Part shown: positions 11,341-22,015 of the stretch, in pieces
Numbering within the stretch: the stretch's first letter is position 1
Layout: the number at the start of each line of letters is the position of its first letter
From: Platanthera guangdongensis
Lineage: Eukaryota > Streptophyta > Magnoliopsida > Asparagales > Orchidaceae
Length of the DNA: 64,000 nt
NCBI GenBank assembly: GCA_039583875.1
Contig: CM077162.1
Span: forward strand, 171,821,220 to 171,885,219
Direction: 5' to 3'
Notes under the pieces: model-generated
Database searches by the model: none
What the model was told of the DNA's origin: nothing
Seen by the model: only the letters and a program-made list of their open reading frames with translations
Program-made: the position numbers and the translations under genes

Positions 11341-12623
11341 CTAATTCAGTACTGCTTCAGCACTTGATTGCTTATCCACACAAACAATCTCCAACGCCTC
11401 TAACTCCCGAACCAACCGCTCGTCATGGATCGACAGCCAATTGGCTTGAGCTGGGGCCCGGCGACTCAACGCGTCTGCAACCGCATTACCTTTACCAGGC
11501 ACGTAGTGGATCTTGAATGTATAGTCTCCTAGGAACTCCATCCATCTACGCTGTCGCATATTCAGATCTTTCTGATCAAACAAATACTTCAGGCTCTTAT
11601 GATCGGTGTAGATATCAATCTTCACACCGTACCGATAGTGCCTCCACAGCTTCAAGGCAAAAATCACGGCCGCTAACTCCAGGTCATGGACCGGATAATT
11701 CCTCTCGTGCACTTTTAGCTGTCTCGAGCCATAAGCTATCACACTTCCGTGTTGCAGTAGCACGCAACCCAAACCGCTGCCCGAAGCATCACTATAAATC
11801 ACATAACCTTCGGTCCCACTCGGCGAACTCAGCACAGGCGCCGTGGTCGACCGACATTTCAACTCCTCAAAAGCTCGCGCGTACTCCGGCGTCCAAACAA
11901 ACTTCTGCTCCTTCCTCGTCAAAGTACTGAGAGGTAACGCTATCCGCGAGAAGTTCTCTACGAAGCGCCTATAATAGTCGGCAAGCCCCAGAAAGCTCCG
12001 GACTTCCGCTACCGTAGCAAGCTCAGGCCACTCTCGTATCGCAACAATCTTCGCCGGATCCACTGCAATACCTTCCCCACTCACTATATGACCGAGGAAC
12101 GCCACGGAGGATAACCAAAACTCGCACTTCGAGAACTTGGCATACAATTTACTCCTCATTAGTGTTACCAAAACCAAATGAAGATGCTTGAAGTGATCTT
12201 CCTCACTCTGCGAGTACACCCAAATATCGTCGATGAAGATGATCACAAAATGGTCCAAGTACTCTCTGCAGGTCATGTTCATCGAATCCATGAACACTGA
12301 CGGCGCACTAGTCAGCCCAAACGGCATGACAGTAAACTCGTAATGCCCGTATCTCGTACTGAACGTTGTCTTAGGGATACCGGTCTCCCTTATCCTCAGG
12401 TGATATTAACCAGACTTGAGATCCAATTTAGCGTACACCGTCGACCCGACCAACTGATCAAAAGATCATCGATCCTTGCGATTGGGTACTTGTTCTTTTT
12501 CGTTAGCTTGTTTAACTCCCGATAATCAATACAGAGTCTCAAGCTCCCGTCCTTCTTCTTAACAAAGAGGACTGGTGCGCTCCAAGGCGAAGGACTTGGA
12601 CGCACATACCCTTGCTCCAACAA
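11341..12623 (-). pseudogene. pol: gypsy reverse transcriptase and RNase H 1
   Basis: Motifs as in copy 2: [52 protein letters not shown], RNase H from [11 protein letters not shown] to DALSRR. It is open for 329 codons from 12327, but a small deletion shifts the frame between RIDDL and the GYYQL region near 12400-12470, and the stop after SAEAVLN separates it from integrase 1. It is better preserved than copy 2. Confidence 0.9.
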
Positions 12624-12626
12624 CTC

Positions 12627-13300
12627 TTACAGTTGCACATTCAGCTCTGTCATTTCCTTAGGCGCTAGCCGATACGGAGAGCGTGACACAGGCTTTGCAC
12701 CTAGTACGAGCTCTATCGCAAAATCTATCCCCCGTTGAGGCGGGGCTCTAGGGAGATCTCTAGGGAACACATCAGGGTACTCCGATACCACTGATATACT
12801 ATCCAACGCGGGCTTCGACTTTGCAACCTCCACTAATGTAAAGAACAGTTCTGCGCCGGCACGAACCGCCTTCACCACCTGAAGAGCGGACATCAACGTC
12901 TTGCTCGACCCCTTCAAGCCCGTGAAAGTCGTCTCACGACTTGCTCCCAGCTTGACTTCCTTGCTACCGCAATCGATATAGGCTTGCTGCTCCGAGAGTC
13001 AGTCCATGTCAAATATTACGTCGAACTCCTCCAGCGGCGGTAGTGACGTTAGCAAATGAAACTCCTGACTCCCAATCCAAACCTAAGCGCAACAAATTCT
13101 ACCCGCGCACATTGAGCACCACTGGACCATTACGCATCCAATTTGTATCTTACCGTCGAAGGAGGTACTCCGACGCGCAATATAATTCCTAAATAAAGGA
13201 ATGCGAAGCTCCCTAAACGAACGGTGCTCTCGCCGAATAAACGAAAATCAGAACAAAGTTTAGCACAAGTAGTTCTAAGCTAACATGCACAAGGGCGACA
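12627..13300 (-). pseudogene. pol: gypsy protease 1, heavily degraded
   Basis: The C-terminal linker (KGSSKTLMSALQVVKAVRAGAELF, then SEYPDVFPRDLPRAPPQRGIDFAIEL) is open at 12917-12627. Upstream, the catalytic region is shifted and eroded: the equivalent of DTGAS near 13225-13240 is not readable in one frame. An extra stop in the linker at 12627 separates it from RT. Confidence 0.75.
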
Positions 13301-13326
13301 AGTATTCAAGGCTAAACTTTATATCT

Positions 13327-14241
13327 TTAAACCATACCTGTCATCACGACAGCATGCTTCTTCTCGGACTTGGGACGTCCGCTCCAGCAGTCTCGGGCAA
13401 AGTGCCCCGGTTTTCCAAAAGTGAAACATGTGCCCGGGGTTCGACCCGTAGTCACCCCAGAAGCACCAGCAGAGGGGGCTGGACCCGAAGTCCTGGCCTT
13501 CTTATACCACCTACGATAACCAGACTTTGAGGTGTTTGACATTTTGAATGTCGTCTCCTTTGCACTAAAGTCCTCGACTAATCCTGACATAGCTTTCTTA
13601 GCCTTCTGAGCACCATTCTGACATTCTCGGGCAAAATGCTCTTTCTTTCCACAAGTAAAACATGTGTAAGTAGCTTTGCTAGTCGATGTTGTAGCCCCTT
13701 TCTCCAGCATTCCGCTGGATGCAACTCTTATGGGGCTTGCATAGTTCGATACCATGGTCGCTGGCATCGGGAGAGTCTTCCTCAAATCTGCCTCCAAAGA
13801 TCTAGTTGATTCCACCAAGGCTCGGAATCCCAATAACTTTGGTCCTAGCAGTAGAACTCGTAACTCGGCGCGCATGCCATTATAAAATCTATCGACTGTA
13901 GCTTGCTCATTATCCAACTCGAAGCATGGGTAGCGGCTTATCATAAGAAATGCTTGCAAATATTCCTCAACTGTGTGTGCTCCCTGCACTAAATGCATAT
14001 TGAGCTGCTGCCCCGATGGTCTACCAAAAGTCATCTGCTCCATCACGCCAACCGGCGTTGAAGCCACAACAGGGGCGCAGGGTTGTGCATTTCTTCCATG
14101 TTGTGCACCCGTCACAGCGAACACCGCTTCAACGATCCTTCTAACGGTTTCATACGAAGGAGGGGTCTCAAACACCTCACCGGGTGCACTATACTCCTCA
14201 GAAACCGGACATTCTGGCGCCCCAGCACCGCTTCTGGTCAC
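13327..14241 (-). pseudogene. gag: gypsy gag 1, open reading frame with two knuckle remnants and a shortened capsid
   Basis: Open for 304 codons from an ATG at 14241 (MTRSGAGAPECPV). The central capsid block seen in gag2 (WLSRVKRVL ... EEFSRLFLARYLP) is absent; the later block (TVEEYLQAFLMISRYPCFE, VDRFYNGMRAELRVLL) is present. There are two nucleocapsid knuckles: CFTCGKKEHFAREC, in which the usual G before H is E, and CFTFGKPGHFARDC, in which the second Cys is Phe. Gag2 has only one, intact. The frame is open, but loss of capsid sequence and of zinc ligands suggests the product would not work. Confidence 0.8.
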
Positions 14242-14319
14242 CTATAGTGGTACAAAACACCGTTAAGCGACCAAATAGAATTGCAAACAGCAATTATAGG
14301 AACACGCAGGTTCCCAAAC

Positions 14320-14466
14320 ACGTGTATTTTCATTCCTAAGTGGACATTCATGGGTTCTTTTGTTGTTATAACGATGACGCACACACATGTGCTCACCACC
14401 CCTTAAAAAGAATTCGTCCACGAATTCATTTTAAGCCCGACCGAAACCAGTAGTCTGATACAAAAT
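14320..14466 (-). other. 5' leader next to LTR-B, degenerate primer-binding site
   Basis: Homologous to the leader at 16658-16794. Beside LTR-B, element sense, it reads TTGTATCAGAC, one base off the initiator-Met tRNA complement TGGTATCAGA. Confidence 0.75.
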
Positions 14467-16657
14467 TGTAACACCCCCTATCCGTCGCATAGCATATAGC
14501 AGTAGGTCCGGCCGGGGCCCGACGCCATATACCACAGACAAACCGGGTGATTACTCAATGGAAACCATCCAACCAATCCAACGTTCTACACAGAGCATTC
14601 TAGCGGAAGCAGTTTTATAAGTTGCAATTAAAAGAACTCAGCACCAAGCATGAATGTCCACTAAACACCAAATAGGAATGTAGTACATACACAAGTACAT
14701 GTCTTAAGGCCTTACAAAATGGTTTACTTCAAATTACATGTTTTACAAACCACGGCACGCAGGTCGGTCATATATGAATAAAAGCAAGTAAACACTTCAA
14801 TTAGGCCTTTAAGGGCCGGTTTCGCAACTTGGGCTTTAGCCCGCTATTGACCGCTTGGTCCAGCAGCACCAGCAAGCAACAAACCACCGCACGGTGGCAA
14901 ACAAAAGTAACGGTCAGCAATGCTGACCAAATTATAACGATCCCGCCACCAATTCGGGGCGGCGATGCTCCTTCCCTGCATTTTATTAGCACAAACAAGC
15001 AGTATATAAATTCATTGCATCACAGGCGTTGGCACGCATGGCCACACGCCCCATGCTCTCAGGGCACATTCTCGGTGATCACAGTCTAAGCCCGTTGACT
15101 CGCCACCATCCCTAGGACGGCAATCTCTCGTGAGCAATTTGGTCTTTTAGGCAGATGTTACGACACTTTAAGATCATCAACAGCCTATGTCACGACACTT
15201 TAATATCATCGACAGTAAAGACCCGACCTCTATGCCCTCGGCATAAAGCAGGAACGGTTCCACTCAACCCGTTGCTCACTTGCCACGACACATTAATATC
15301 ATCGGCACGAGTTAAGTTTCCCTGAAGCCCGTGAATCGAACGTACAATATTACATAATCAAGTTATGTTCAAGCTGGCTCTCAGGCCACCAAGTTGGCAA
15401 GATCACGCATCTGCCAAGTTTTTCGGGTGCACCTTTGGGTTAATCCCCAAGGCTCCCTGTTGCAATCTACCATGTATAAAACTCGAAAAACAAACAATCG
15501 CACGGAGTCTTCTCCGGCATTTATGCAATGCAACATCACCGATCCAGACCAACATGTCCGGGTATGTTTCACATATCATGCCTATGTCCGTTTTCGAATA
15601 CGGACTCTAAACAACGGGGACTTTACATATCTACCCGAAGGAACGCCTCCAACTCACCGCAAACTCGCGAGAGCGGGCTTCCTATGCAAAGAAGGAGAGC
15701 TTCACATGCTCAAGAAGAGAATCGTTACCCTAGCGTTCTTCCTCGGCGCCATGGAAATGTAAGCAGATGAAAAGCACCGCACTCTCTTTGCCTCCGTAGA
15801 TCCGAAGTCGGCTCGCGATTTGGAAGCTTCGAAGCTCCTCCAATGGCCTGATCTAAGCTTCTTCTTCCTCCTTTGCTCTCCTCCCTCTCTCTTGACTTAG
15901 AAAGAGAACCACTCAAAAGAAATGAGGGTTTCAAGGGTCCAATCTCGTGTATATCCCATCAGGAACAACCCCCAGCCGTTGGATCCCGAATTAAAGAAAC
16001 GAACGGCCACGATCCAGATCTCAAATGCTAAAACTGGGCCGAACACGGCCTGCGACACGCCCGTGTCCAGGGCCGTGTCCCCCATTCGCCGTCAAAATCG
16101 ACGAGCCTGGAACAACACAGGGGCATCCAACACGCCCGTGTTTGACCTGACACGCCCGTGTTCCAACTGACACGGCCGTGTGGTCGGCCGTGTGCCCCCA
16201 TCGACACAGCCCCGAAAATAACCCGAGACTCACATGGGTATTGGACACGCCCGTGTCCACGCCCGTGTCACACCGAACACGCCTGGGCTTCAGGCCGTGT
16301 TCACAGTCTCGACACTTCGTCGAGCGAAGTTCGTCGACCACACGACACGGCCTTGGACACGCCCGTGTCCAAGGCCGTGTGTCTTGTCTCGACACATCGT
16401 CGAGAGAAATTTGTCGACTCCCCGGGCCGATCGTCGACACGGGCTCGACACACCCTGAGACACGCCCGTGTCGCAGGCCGTGTGCCCTGTCTCGACACAT
16501 CGTCGAGCGAAAAACGTCTACCTCGCGGCCAAATCGCCGACTCAAGCCTGACACGCCCAGGGGACACGCCCGTGTCCCAGGTCGTGTGCCCCTTGCCAAA
16601 TTCCAGATTTGGCCCAAAAATGCCTCCCGTCGCTCTTTTGAGTTTCGGGGCATTACA
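14467..16657 (-). repeat. LTR-B, internal third LTR (2191 bp)
   Basis: Plus-strand ends are TGTAACACCCCCTATCCG and CGGGGCATTACA. It is more diverged from A and C than they are from each other. It has its own array of ACACGCCCGTGT-type palindromes with CTCGACACATCGTCGAG units at 16030-16590. Its flanks (AAAAT left, TTTTC right) do not form a TSD, so it is not an independent solo-LTR insertion. Confidence 0.88.
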
Positions 16658-16794
16658 TTTTCATTCTTAAGTGGACATTCATGAGTTCTTTTGATGTTAT
16701 AACGATGACGCACACACATGTGCTCCCCACCCCTTAAAAGAATTTGTCCACGAATTCATTTAAGTTGACCGAAACCAGGAGTCTGATACCAAAT
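16658..16794 (-). other. 5' leader next to LTR-C with initiator-Met primer-binding site
   Basis: In element sense LTR-C is followed after three bases by TGGTATCAGAC (16791-16781), matching the initiator-Met tRNA 3' end complement except at the last positions. The leader ends abruptly at the outer edge of LTR-B. Confidence 0.82.
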
Positions 16795-18873
16795 TGTAAC
16801 ACCTCCTATCCGTCGCATATCATATAGCAGTAGGTCCGGCCGGGGCCCGACGTCATATACCACAGACAGACCGGGAGGTTACTCAATGGAAACCATACAA
16901 CTAAGAATCAACCTCCTACACAGAATGCATTCTAGCGGAAGCAATTTAAAGGTTGCAAAACAAAGAACCCAGCATAAGCATGAATGTCCACTACAAAACA
17001 AAATATGAATGATCGTACAATACACAAGCACAATGGCCTTAAGGCTTTACAATTGTTTACTAAAATTACAGTGTTTCCAAACCTCGGCACGCAGGCCGGT
17101 CACACATGAATAAAGCAAGTAAACACTCATAATTAGGCCTTCGAGTGACGGCTCAGCAACATGTGCTTTTGCCCGCTATTTACCACTTGGCTCTGCAGCA
17201 CCTGCAAACAATAATCCACCGCACGGTGGCAAACAAAAGCAACAGTCAGCTATGCTGACCAAATTATAACGATTCCGCCCCAAACTCGGGGCGGCGATGC
17301 TTCTTCCCTGCACTTTGTTAGCATAACCAAGCAGTATAGTGTAAAAACACTTCATCACAGGCGTGGGCACGCATGGTCACACACATCGTGCTCTCAAGGC
17401 ACATTCTCGGTGAACACGGTCAAAGTCCGCTGACTCACCACCGCCCCTTGGACGGCAATATCTCGTGAGCATTTGGTCTTTCTGGCCACTGCCTAAGACC
17501 CTTCATCTATGCCAATGGCAAGTGTCATGTATCGTTAGGTCTCTTTACCGAACGACATAGAGCGGGTACGGTTCCGCCTAACCCGTTGCTCACACATCCC
17601 TGTCACCTTAAGACATGGGCGCGGGTCAAACTTCCCCGAGTCCCAATCCGATCACACACTTCACATAGCCCGATTATGTGCAAGTTGGCTCCCAGGACAC
17701 CATGTTTGGCAGAATCACGCATCTGCCCAGTTTTTTGGGTACACCTTGGAGTTAATCCCCAAGGCTCCATGTTGCAATCTACCACGTAGAAAACCCGAAA
17801 AACAAACATCCGCACAGAGTCTTCTCCGGTCATTCATGCAATGCAACATCACCGATCCAGACCAACTTTTCCGGGTAGGCTTCACACATCATGCCTATGT
17901 TCGTTTCTCGATTACGGATTCTACATCCTAAACAACGGGGACTATTCATGTCTACCCGAAGGAACGCCTCAAACTCACCGCAAACTCGCGAGAGCGGGCT
18001 TCCTATGCAAAGAAAAAAGGACTTCACGTGTCCTAGGATGAGAATTGTTACCCTAGCATTTTTCCTTGGCGCCATGGAAATCTATGCGGATGAAAAAGCA
18101 CTACAATGTCCTCGCCTTCGTAGATCTGAAGTCGGCTCGCGATTTGGAGCTCCGAAACTCCGCCGGTGGCCGGATCTAACTCCCTTCTTCTTCCTTTCTC
18201 TCCCCTCTCTCTAGAATCTTAGAAAGAGAAAGCTTGGATGAAATGAAGGATTCAAAACCCTATTCCTTGTATAAACCCAGCAGGAACAGCCCCAAGTCGT
18301 TAGATCCCAAAATAAGGAAACGGACGGCCACGATTCTGGCTTGAAATCCAAAATCTGGGCCGAACACGGCTTGTGACACGCCCGTGTCTAGGGTCGTGTT
18401 CCCCATTTGTCGTCGAAACCGACGCGTCCCGAAAAGAACACGGGCAGCCTACACGCCCGTGTCAAACTTGACACGCATGTGTCATACAGTACACGGCCGT
18501 GTAGTGTGTCGTGTTACTCCATCGACATAGGACCGAAAATGCCCGAAAGAGACACGGGTACCCGACACCCCCGTTCGCATTTTGACACACCCGAGTCTAC
18601 CCGGCACGGCCCGTGGGCTGACCCCGTGTATCACCCCCGCCACGGACCGGCTTCACCCCGTGAAGGACACGGCCTGGGACACGCCCGTGTCTCAGGCCGT
18701 GTTCGCTGCTCGACGATCGTCGACTCCAAATTCGTCGACCACTCGGCCAGTTCGTCGACCTGAGCACGACACCTCCCTGGGACACGCCCGTGTCTCAGGC
18801 CGTGTGACCCCGCCAAATTCCAAACTTGGCTCGAAACGCCTCCCATCGTTCTTTTGAGTTTCGGGGCGTTACA
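16795..18873 (-). repeat. LTR-C, 5' LTR of the composite (2079 bp)
   Basis: Plus-strand ends are TGTAACACCTCCTATCCG and GGGGCGTTACA. Shares LTR-A-specific variants over its length and is followed by the TSD ACAAC. It contains the same palindromic cluster at 18360-18810. Confidence 0.92.
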
Positions 18874-18878
18874 ACAAC
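18874..18878. repeat. Right TSD of gypsy composite (ACAAC)
   Basis: Pairs with 3882-3886. Confidence 0.85.
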
Positions 18879-19924
18879 ACCGCTCCAAATCTGTTGAAAG
18901 GCCCGCAAGAACCAGCTTTTTCTTAACAACAAATGCAGTGATCTTGTGAAGAGTGGCACTCAACTCGCGCAGATCCTCAAAACCAAACACACAGAAAACT
19001 CATACTTGTAAACCCCTCCCAAAAACAGGGAGTTACCCAGGTCTTATGCCCAGGACAGTCGCCTTACGGTGAAACAAACAACCTAGTTAATCGCCACCGC
19101 ACGTCGTCCACCCTGCGGGCTAGTACGATCATTTTACAAGTAGGCCAAATGAATGTATTTGCTAAAATATCACAATCATAGCTCAATATATATCAAAGAA
19201 AAGAGTAATAGTTCACAATGAGTAAATATAATAAAAGAGAGTATAAAAGGACTTATGCCCAGTACATGTCTAATACAAAATCTCTCTCTAAACTCACTAC
19301 AAGAGGAAGCTATAAAAATCTAACATCAACATATTGCCGAGTATTAACGGTAGCTCGCAGCAACTACTCCTCCTGCCTCCTCGTGCGTCTGGTGTGTTTC
19401 CTCATGCGACTGGTGCGTTTTCTCATGTGACTGGTGCGTCTCCTCGAACTCATACGGTCACAACCAACCGTGAGTCATAAAGACTAATTCATTTTGTCGT
19501 CGCCTCACCTGCACGACTCCTAGGCACCGAACAGGAGGACAAAAGCGGAGGACAACAAAGGCAGTATCAAAAGTATAACAGGTAACATGGAACAATTCTA
19601 GCATGAGTATAAATGTATAAAGAGACACTAAAGTGTAGAAATAGTAAAGTAAGAGTAGTGCAATAATGTATAGAAAAGTAAATTAAAGTAAACGAGTTAC
19701 ACTACCATCACAAAATTTACCTTAACTTATATGAATGCTCATACAAACTTATAAGTTACGGTTTCTAAAATAACTCATCATATCAAAGAAACCATACTAA
19801 TTTATATGATGAGGTTCTGCAGTTATAATCTAACTATACTGATTAATGAATGTCATGTTATGCGATGCAATGATTTTTAATGCAACTCACCCACCAAACT
19901 CTTTGCACAGACCTTTCAAACATT
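18879..19924. other. Unassigned flank between the gypsy composite and Tat-1
   Basis: No gene is recognised. A short minus-strand open stretch at 18990-18880 (FGFEDLRELSATLHKITAF) would continue the sequence interrupted at 3881, but I do not recognise the protein. At 19375-19445 a roughly 21-bp motif (CTCATGCGACTGGTGCGTTTT) is repeated about three times. The remainder is AT-rich. Confidence 0.6.
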
Positions 19925-19929
19925 CCCCA
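19925..19929. repeat. Left TSD of Tat-1 (CCCCA)
   Basis: CCCCA precedes TGTACAAC and is repeated at 32261-32265 directly after the 3' LTR. Confidence 0.93.
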
Positions 19930-20782
19930 TGTACAACCCCGTGTTCGTCGAGCGGGCCCCGCCAGGAAGATCGGGCGAACCCAGTCCCGCGACCAGCACC
20001 CAAGCAACAAGCGGACATGCGGCAAGAGGCTGGTCCGCTCCCGCTCAGTTCAGTCGAGCGAGCCAAGCGAGGCGACTCCTAGCCGACAGCCCGCCCGACC
20101 AGTGATCTGCGACTCGCCGGCCCGCTCCCTACCCGCGACCGGACTGCCCCGTCCGACTCGATGGAGTTTCGGCGAGTCGCGATGCCCGGCTCGCGCTCGC
20201 CCCAGAAGGATAGGCGAGCCGCTAGGGCCAGGCCGCTCCCGCTTCTCGCGGGAGGGATTAGTGGCGAGCCGGCCACCTCACTCAAGGATGGGGCCCAGCA
20301 GAAGCCTCGAGGAGGAATTACATGAATTCCCTCCCCATGGGTGCGAATAGCTCCTCAGAACGGCGGAGCCACGCTGTTAGCAGACCAGGCCGGACTGCAC
20401 ATAGCAATTCAGAACAGCGTGGTTTGGCTGTTGGCAGACCCGACTAAGGGCTTCTCGGTAATTTCAGGTCAGCTATTTTGGTTATTGGCAGTTCAGTTTC
20501 TAAAAAGCTATAAATAGGACCCAAGGGGTACCTCAGAAGGCACTTCTTGATCCCCCGGCTCCAGCTTTTAAGTGCTTTCGGAGGATACCTTAGCTCGGCT
20601 TCTGGCTAAGGAGGGGAAGCACTCTGAGATCTTCCGGGTTTGTGGTGGGACCTCCCCGCCGAGCCCTTGGGTCGGTGTCACCTTGTCTTCTTTGTGGTTT
20701 TGCTTGCAGTAGTGAAGTAGGCGCGAGACCACCCCTTCCCCAAGGGCGAACTCCACAGGAGATTGAGGAATCGGTTTCAACA
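19930..20782 (+). repeat. 5' LTR of Tat-1
   Basis: Starts TGTACAACCCCG, ends GGTTTCAACA. GC-rich first half, then the TATA box at 20509-20516. Confidence 0.96.
20509..20516 (+). promoter_or_regulatory. TATA box of the Tat-1 LTR promoter
   Basis: TATAAATA within AAGCTATAAATAGGACC; the identical site is in the 3' LTR at 31987-31994. It would start the genomic RNA about 30 bp downstream. Confidence 0.8.
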
Positions 20783-20803
20783 TTTTGGTGCGGTGAGCGT
20801 GGA
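20783..20803 (+). other. Primer-binding region of Tat-1
   Basis: After the LTR comes TTTTGGTGCGGTGAGCG; Tat-2 has CTTTGGTGCAGTAAGTG at the same place. The TGG suits pairing to a tRNA CCA end, but I cannot say which tRNA. It is not the initiator-Met site. Confidence 0.55.
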
Positions 20804-20837
20804 CAGTGGTCAGTGCAGAAAAGCTTCAGCGAGCTCA

Positions 20838-21940
20838 ATGACAGGAGGACAGGGATCTGACGGGCAGAACTCGCCCCCCCCCCCCCCCCGCCACTCGCAA
20901 TGGTGGGGATGTTGGAAGACTTCAGGAATGAGGTGCTGGGCCTCGTCAAGTTCGCACTCGGCACGCGGGCCGAGTGCTCGACTCCGGCAGCCCATATCGC
21001 GGCCGCCCCCTCTTTGGGCGAGGACGCTCCCGGCAGGCGAGCTAGGAAGGAGGTGGCCGAGGAAGGCCGGGGGTGCGAGCTCCGCGGGCGCGAGCTCTTC
21101 CCCGGCTCGGCAGGCCGAGGCCGGTTCGGCGAGCTGGGCTCGCGAGACTCGCTGGCTCGCCCGGTGGGGGGAGGCAGTCCTTTCAGCGAGTTGGTATCCT
21201 CAGCTCCAGTTCCAGATGGGTTCAGAGAACCCGAGATGTCCTACTACACCGGGAAGGGAGACCCGGTCCAGCATGTCCAATGGTTTGAGGATGTGGTCTT
21301 CATCCATCAGATGTCGGACGGATTCAAATGCCGACTCTTCGCCATCACCCTCCGAGAGAAGGCGAGGGAATGGTTCCACCAGCTACCGGCCAGCTCCATC
21401 TACTGCTTCGAGGACCTGCGCCGAGGGTTCATGCTGAGGTTCACTACCTCGAAGAAGAGGAAGAAGGAGTCCGAGTCTTTGTTCCACATTAAGCAGGGGG
21501 TGAACGAGACGTTGGGGAGCTATGTGGACCGATTTCAGGAGGAAGTTACTCAGGTACAGGAGATGTCGGGCCATAGTCTGATGATGGCCTTTACCCTGGG
21601 CCTGCAGCAGGGTTTCTTCTGAATGGAGCTGAAGAGATTCCCTCCCCTCTCCTACGAGGAGTTGATGGAGAGGGCGACGAGAGAGGTCGACGGGGAGGCG
21701 TCGAACCCGGAGTTTGCAAGGAAGCTGGCCAGGTGGGCCATGGAGGAAGAGAAGGAGTCAAGAGGAGGGAGAGGACAGGAGGAGAGAAGAGTGGAGCCTA
21801 GGAAGAGGGAGCAAAGGCAGCTCCAGTGGCAGCAGCAGCCGAGGTGGGGGCATCAGGAGCCCGACCGTCGGCTGGGCTGGAGACCTGAGTGGCAGAGGCA
21901 GGGGCCACATAGAGGGTACTACGAAAGGGGTCACTACTAG
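20838..21940 (+). pseudogene. gag: Tat-1 gag
   Basis: Capsid/nucleocapsid precursor. The gag domain lies at about 21230-21620: YTGKGDPVQHVQWFEDV, ITLREKAREWFHQLP, SFEDLRR-like YCFEDLRRGFMLRF, LGSYVDRFQEE. The first ATG in the likely context is 20838 (MTGGQGSDG), but the 16-C run at 20874-20889 puts it out of frame with the rest; 14 or 17 C would restore it. The next in-frame ATG is 20900. A TGA at 21620 (QGFF*MELK) and a TAG at 21938 interrupt the frame before it continues into the zinc-knuckle-like segment CDFHQEEGHSTATC near 22091-22132. Confidence 0.85.
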
Positions 21941-22015
21941 GGGAGGCAAGATCAGTTCCACCCTCCGGGCTGGAGGCAGGGCCAGAGACCCCGGCTCCCC
22001 GACCAAGAGGAGGCC

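Larger units (their letters stand above)
3887..18873 (-). mobile_element. Minus-strand chromovirus-like Ty3/gypsy composite with three LTRs and two gag-pol sets
   Basis: In the element's own 5'-3' sense (right to left) the order is LTR-C, 137-bp leader with primer site, LTR-B, leader, gag1, degraded protease, RT/RNase H, integrase cut at its end, gag2, protease, RT/RNase H, integrase with chromodomain-like tail, polypurine tract, LTR-A. A and C share small variants that B lacks (for example ACCGGGAGGTTACTC against ACCGGGTGATTACTC). I infer an outer element C...A that acquired a related, 3'-truncated element (LTR-B to integrase 1) between its leader and gag. The pol order with RNase H before integrase is diagnostic of Ty3/gypsy. 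The end motif SWEREQTM resembles plant chromoviruses, possibly the Tekay clade. Confidence 0.85.

Noticed and set aside
14467..16657. LTR-B as an independent solo LTR
   Set aside because: Flanks do not match, and it continues into its own leader and gag1.
18631..18990. Possible host exon on the minus strand (FGFEDLRELSATLH)
   Set aside because: Mostly runs into the LTR. The part outside is too short and unrecognised, and the joined sequence with 3881 gives no clear continuing frame.
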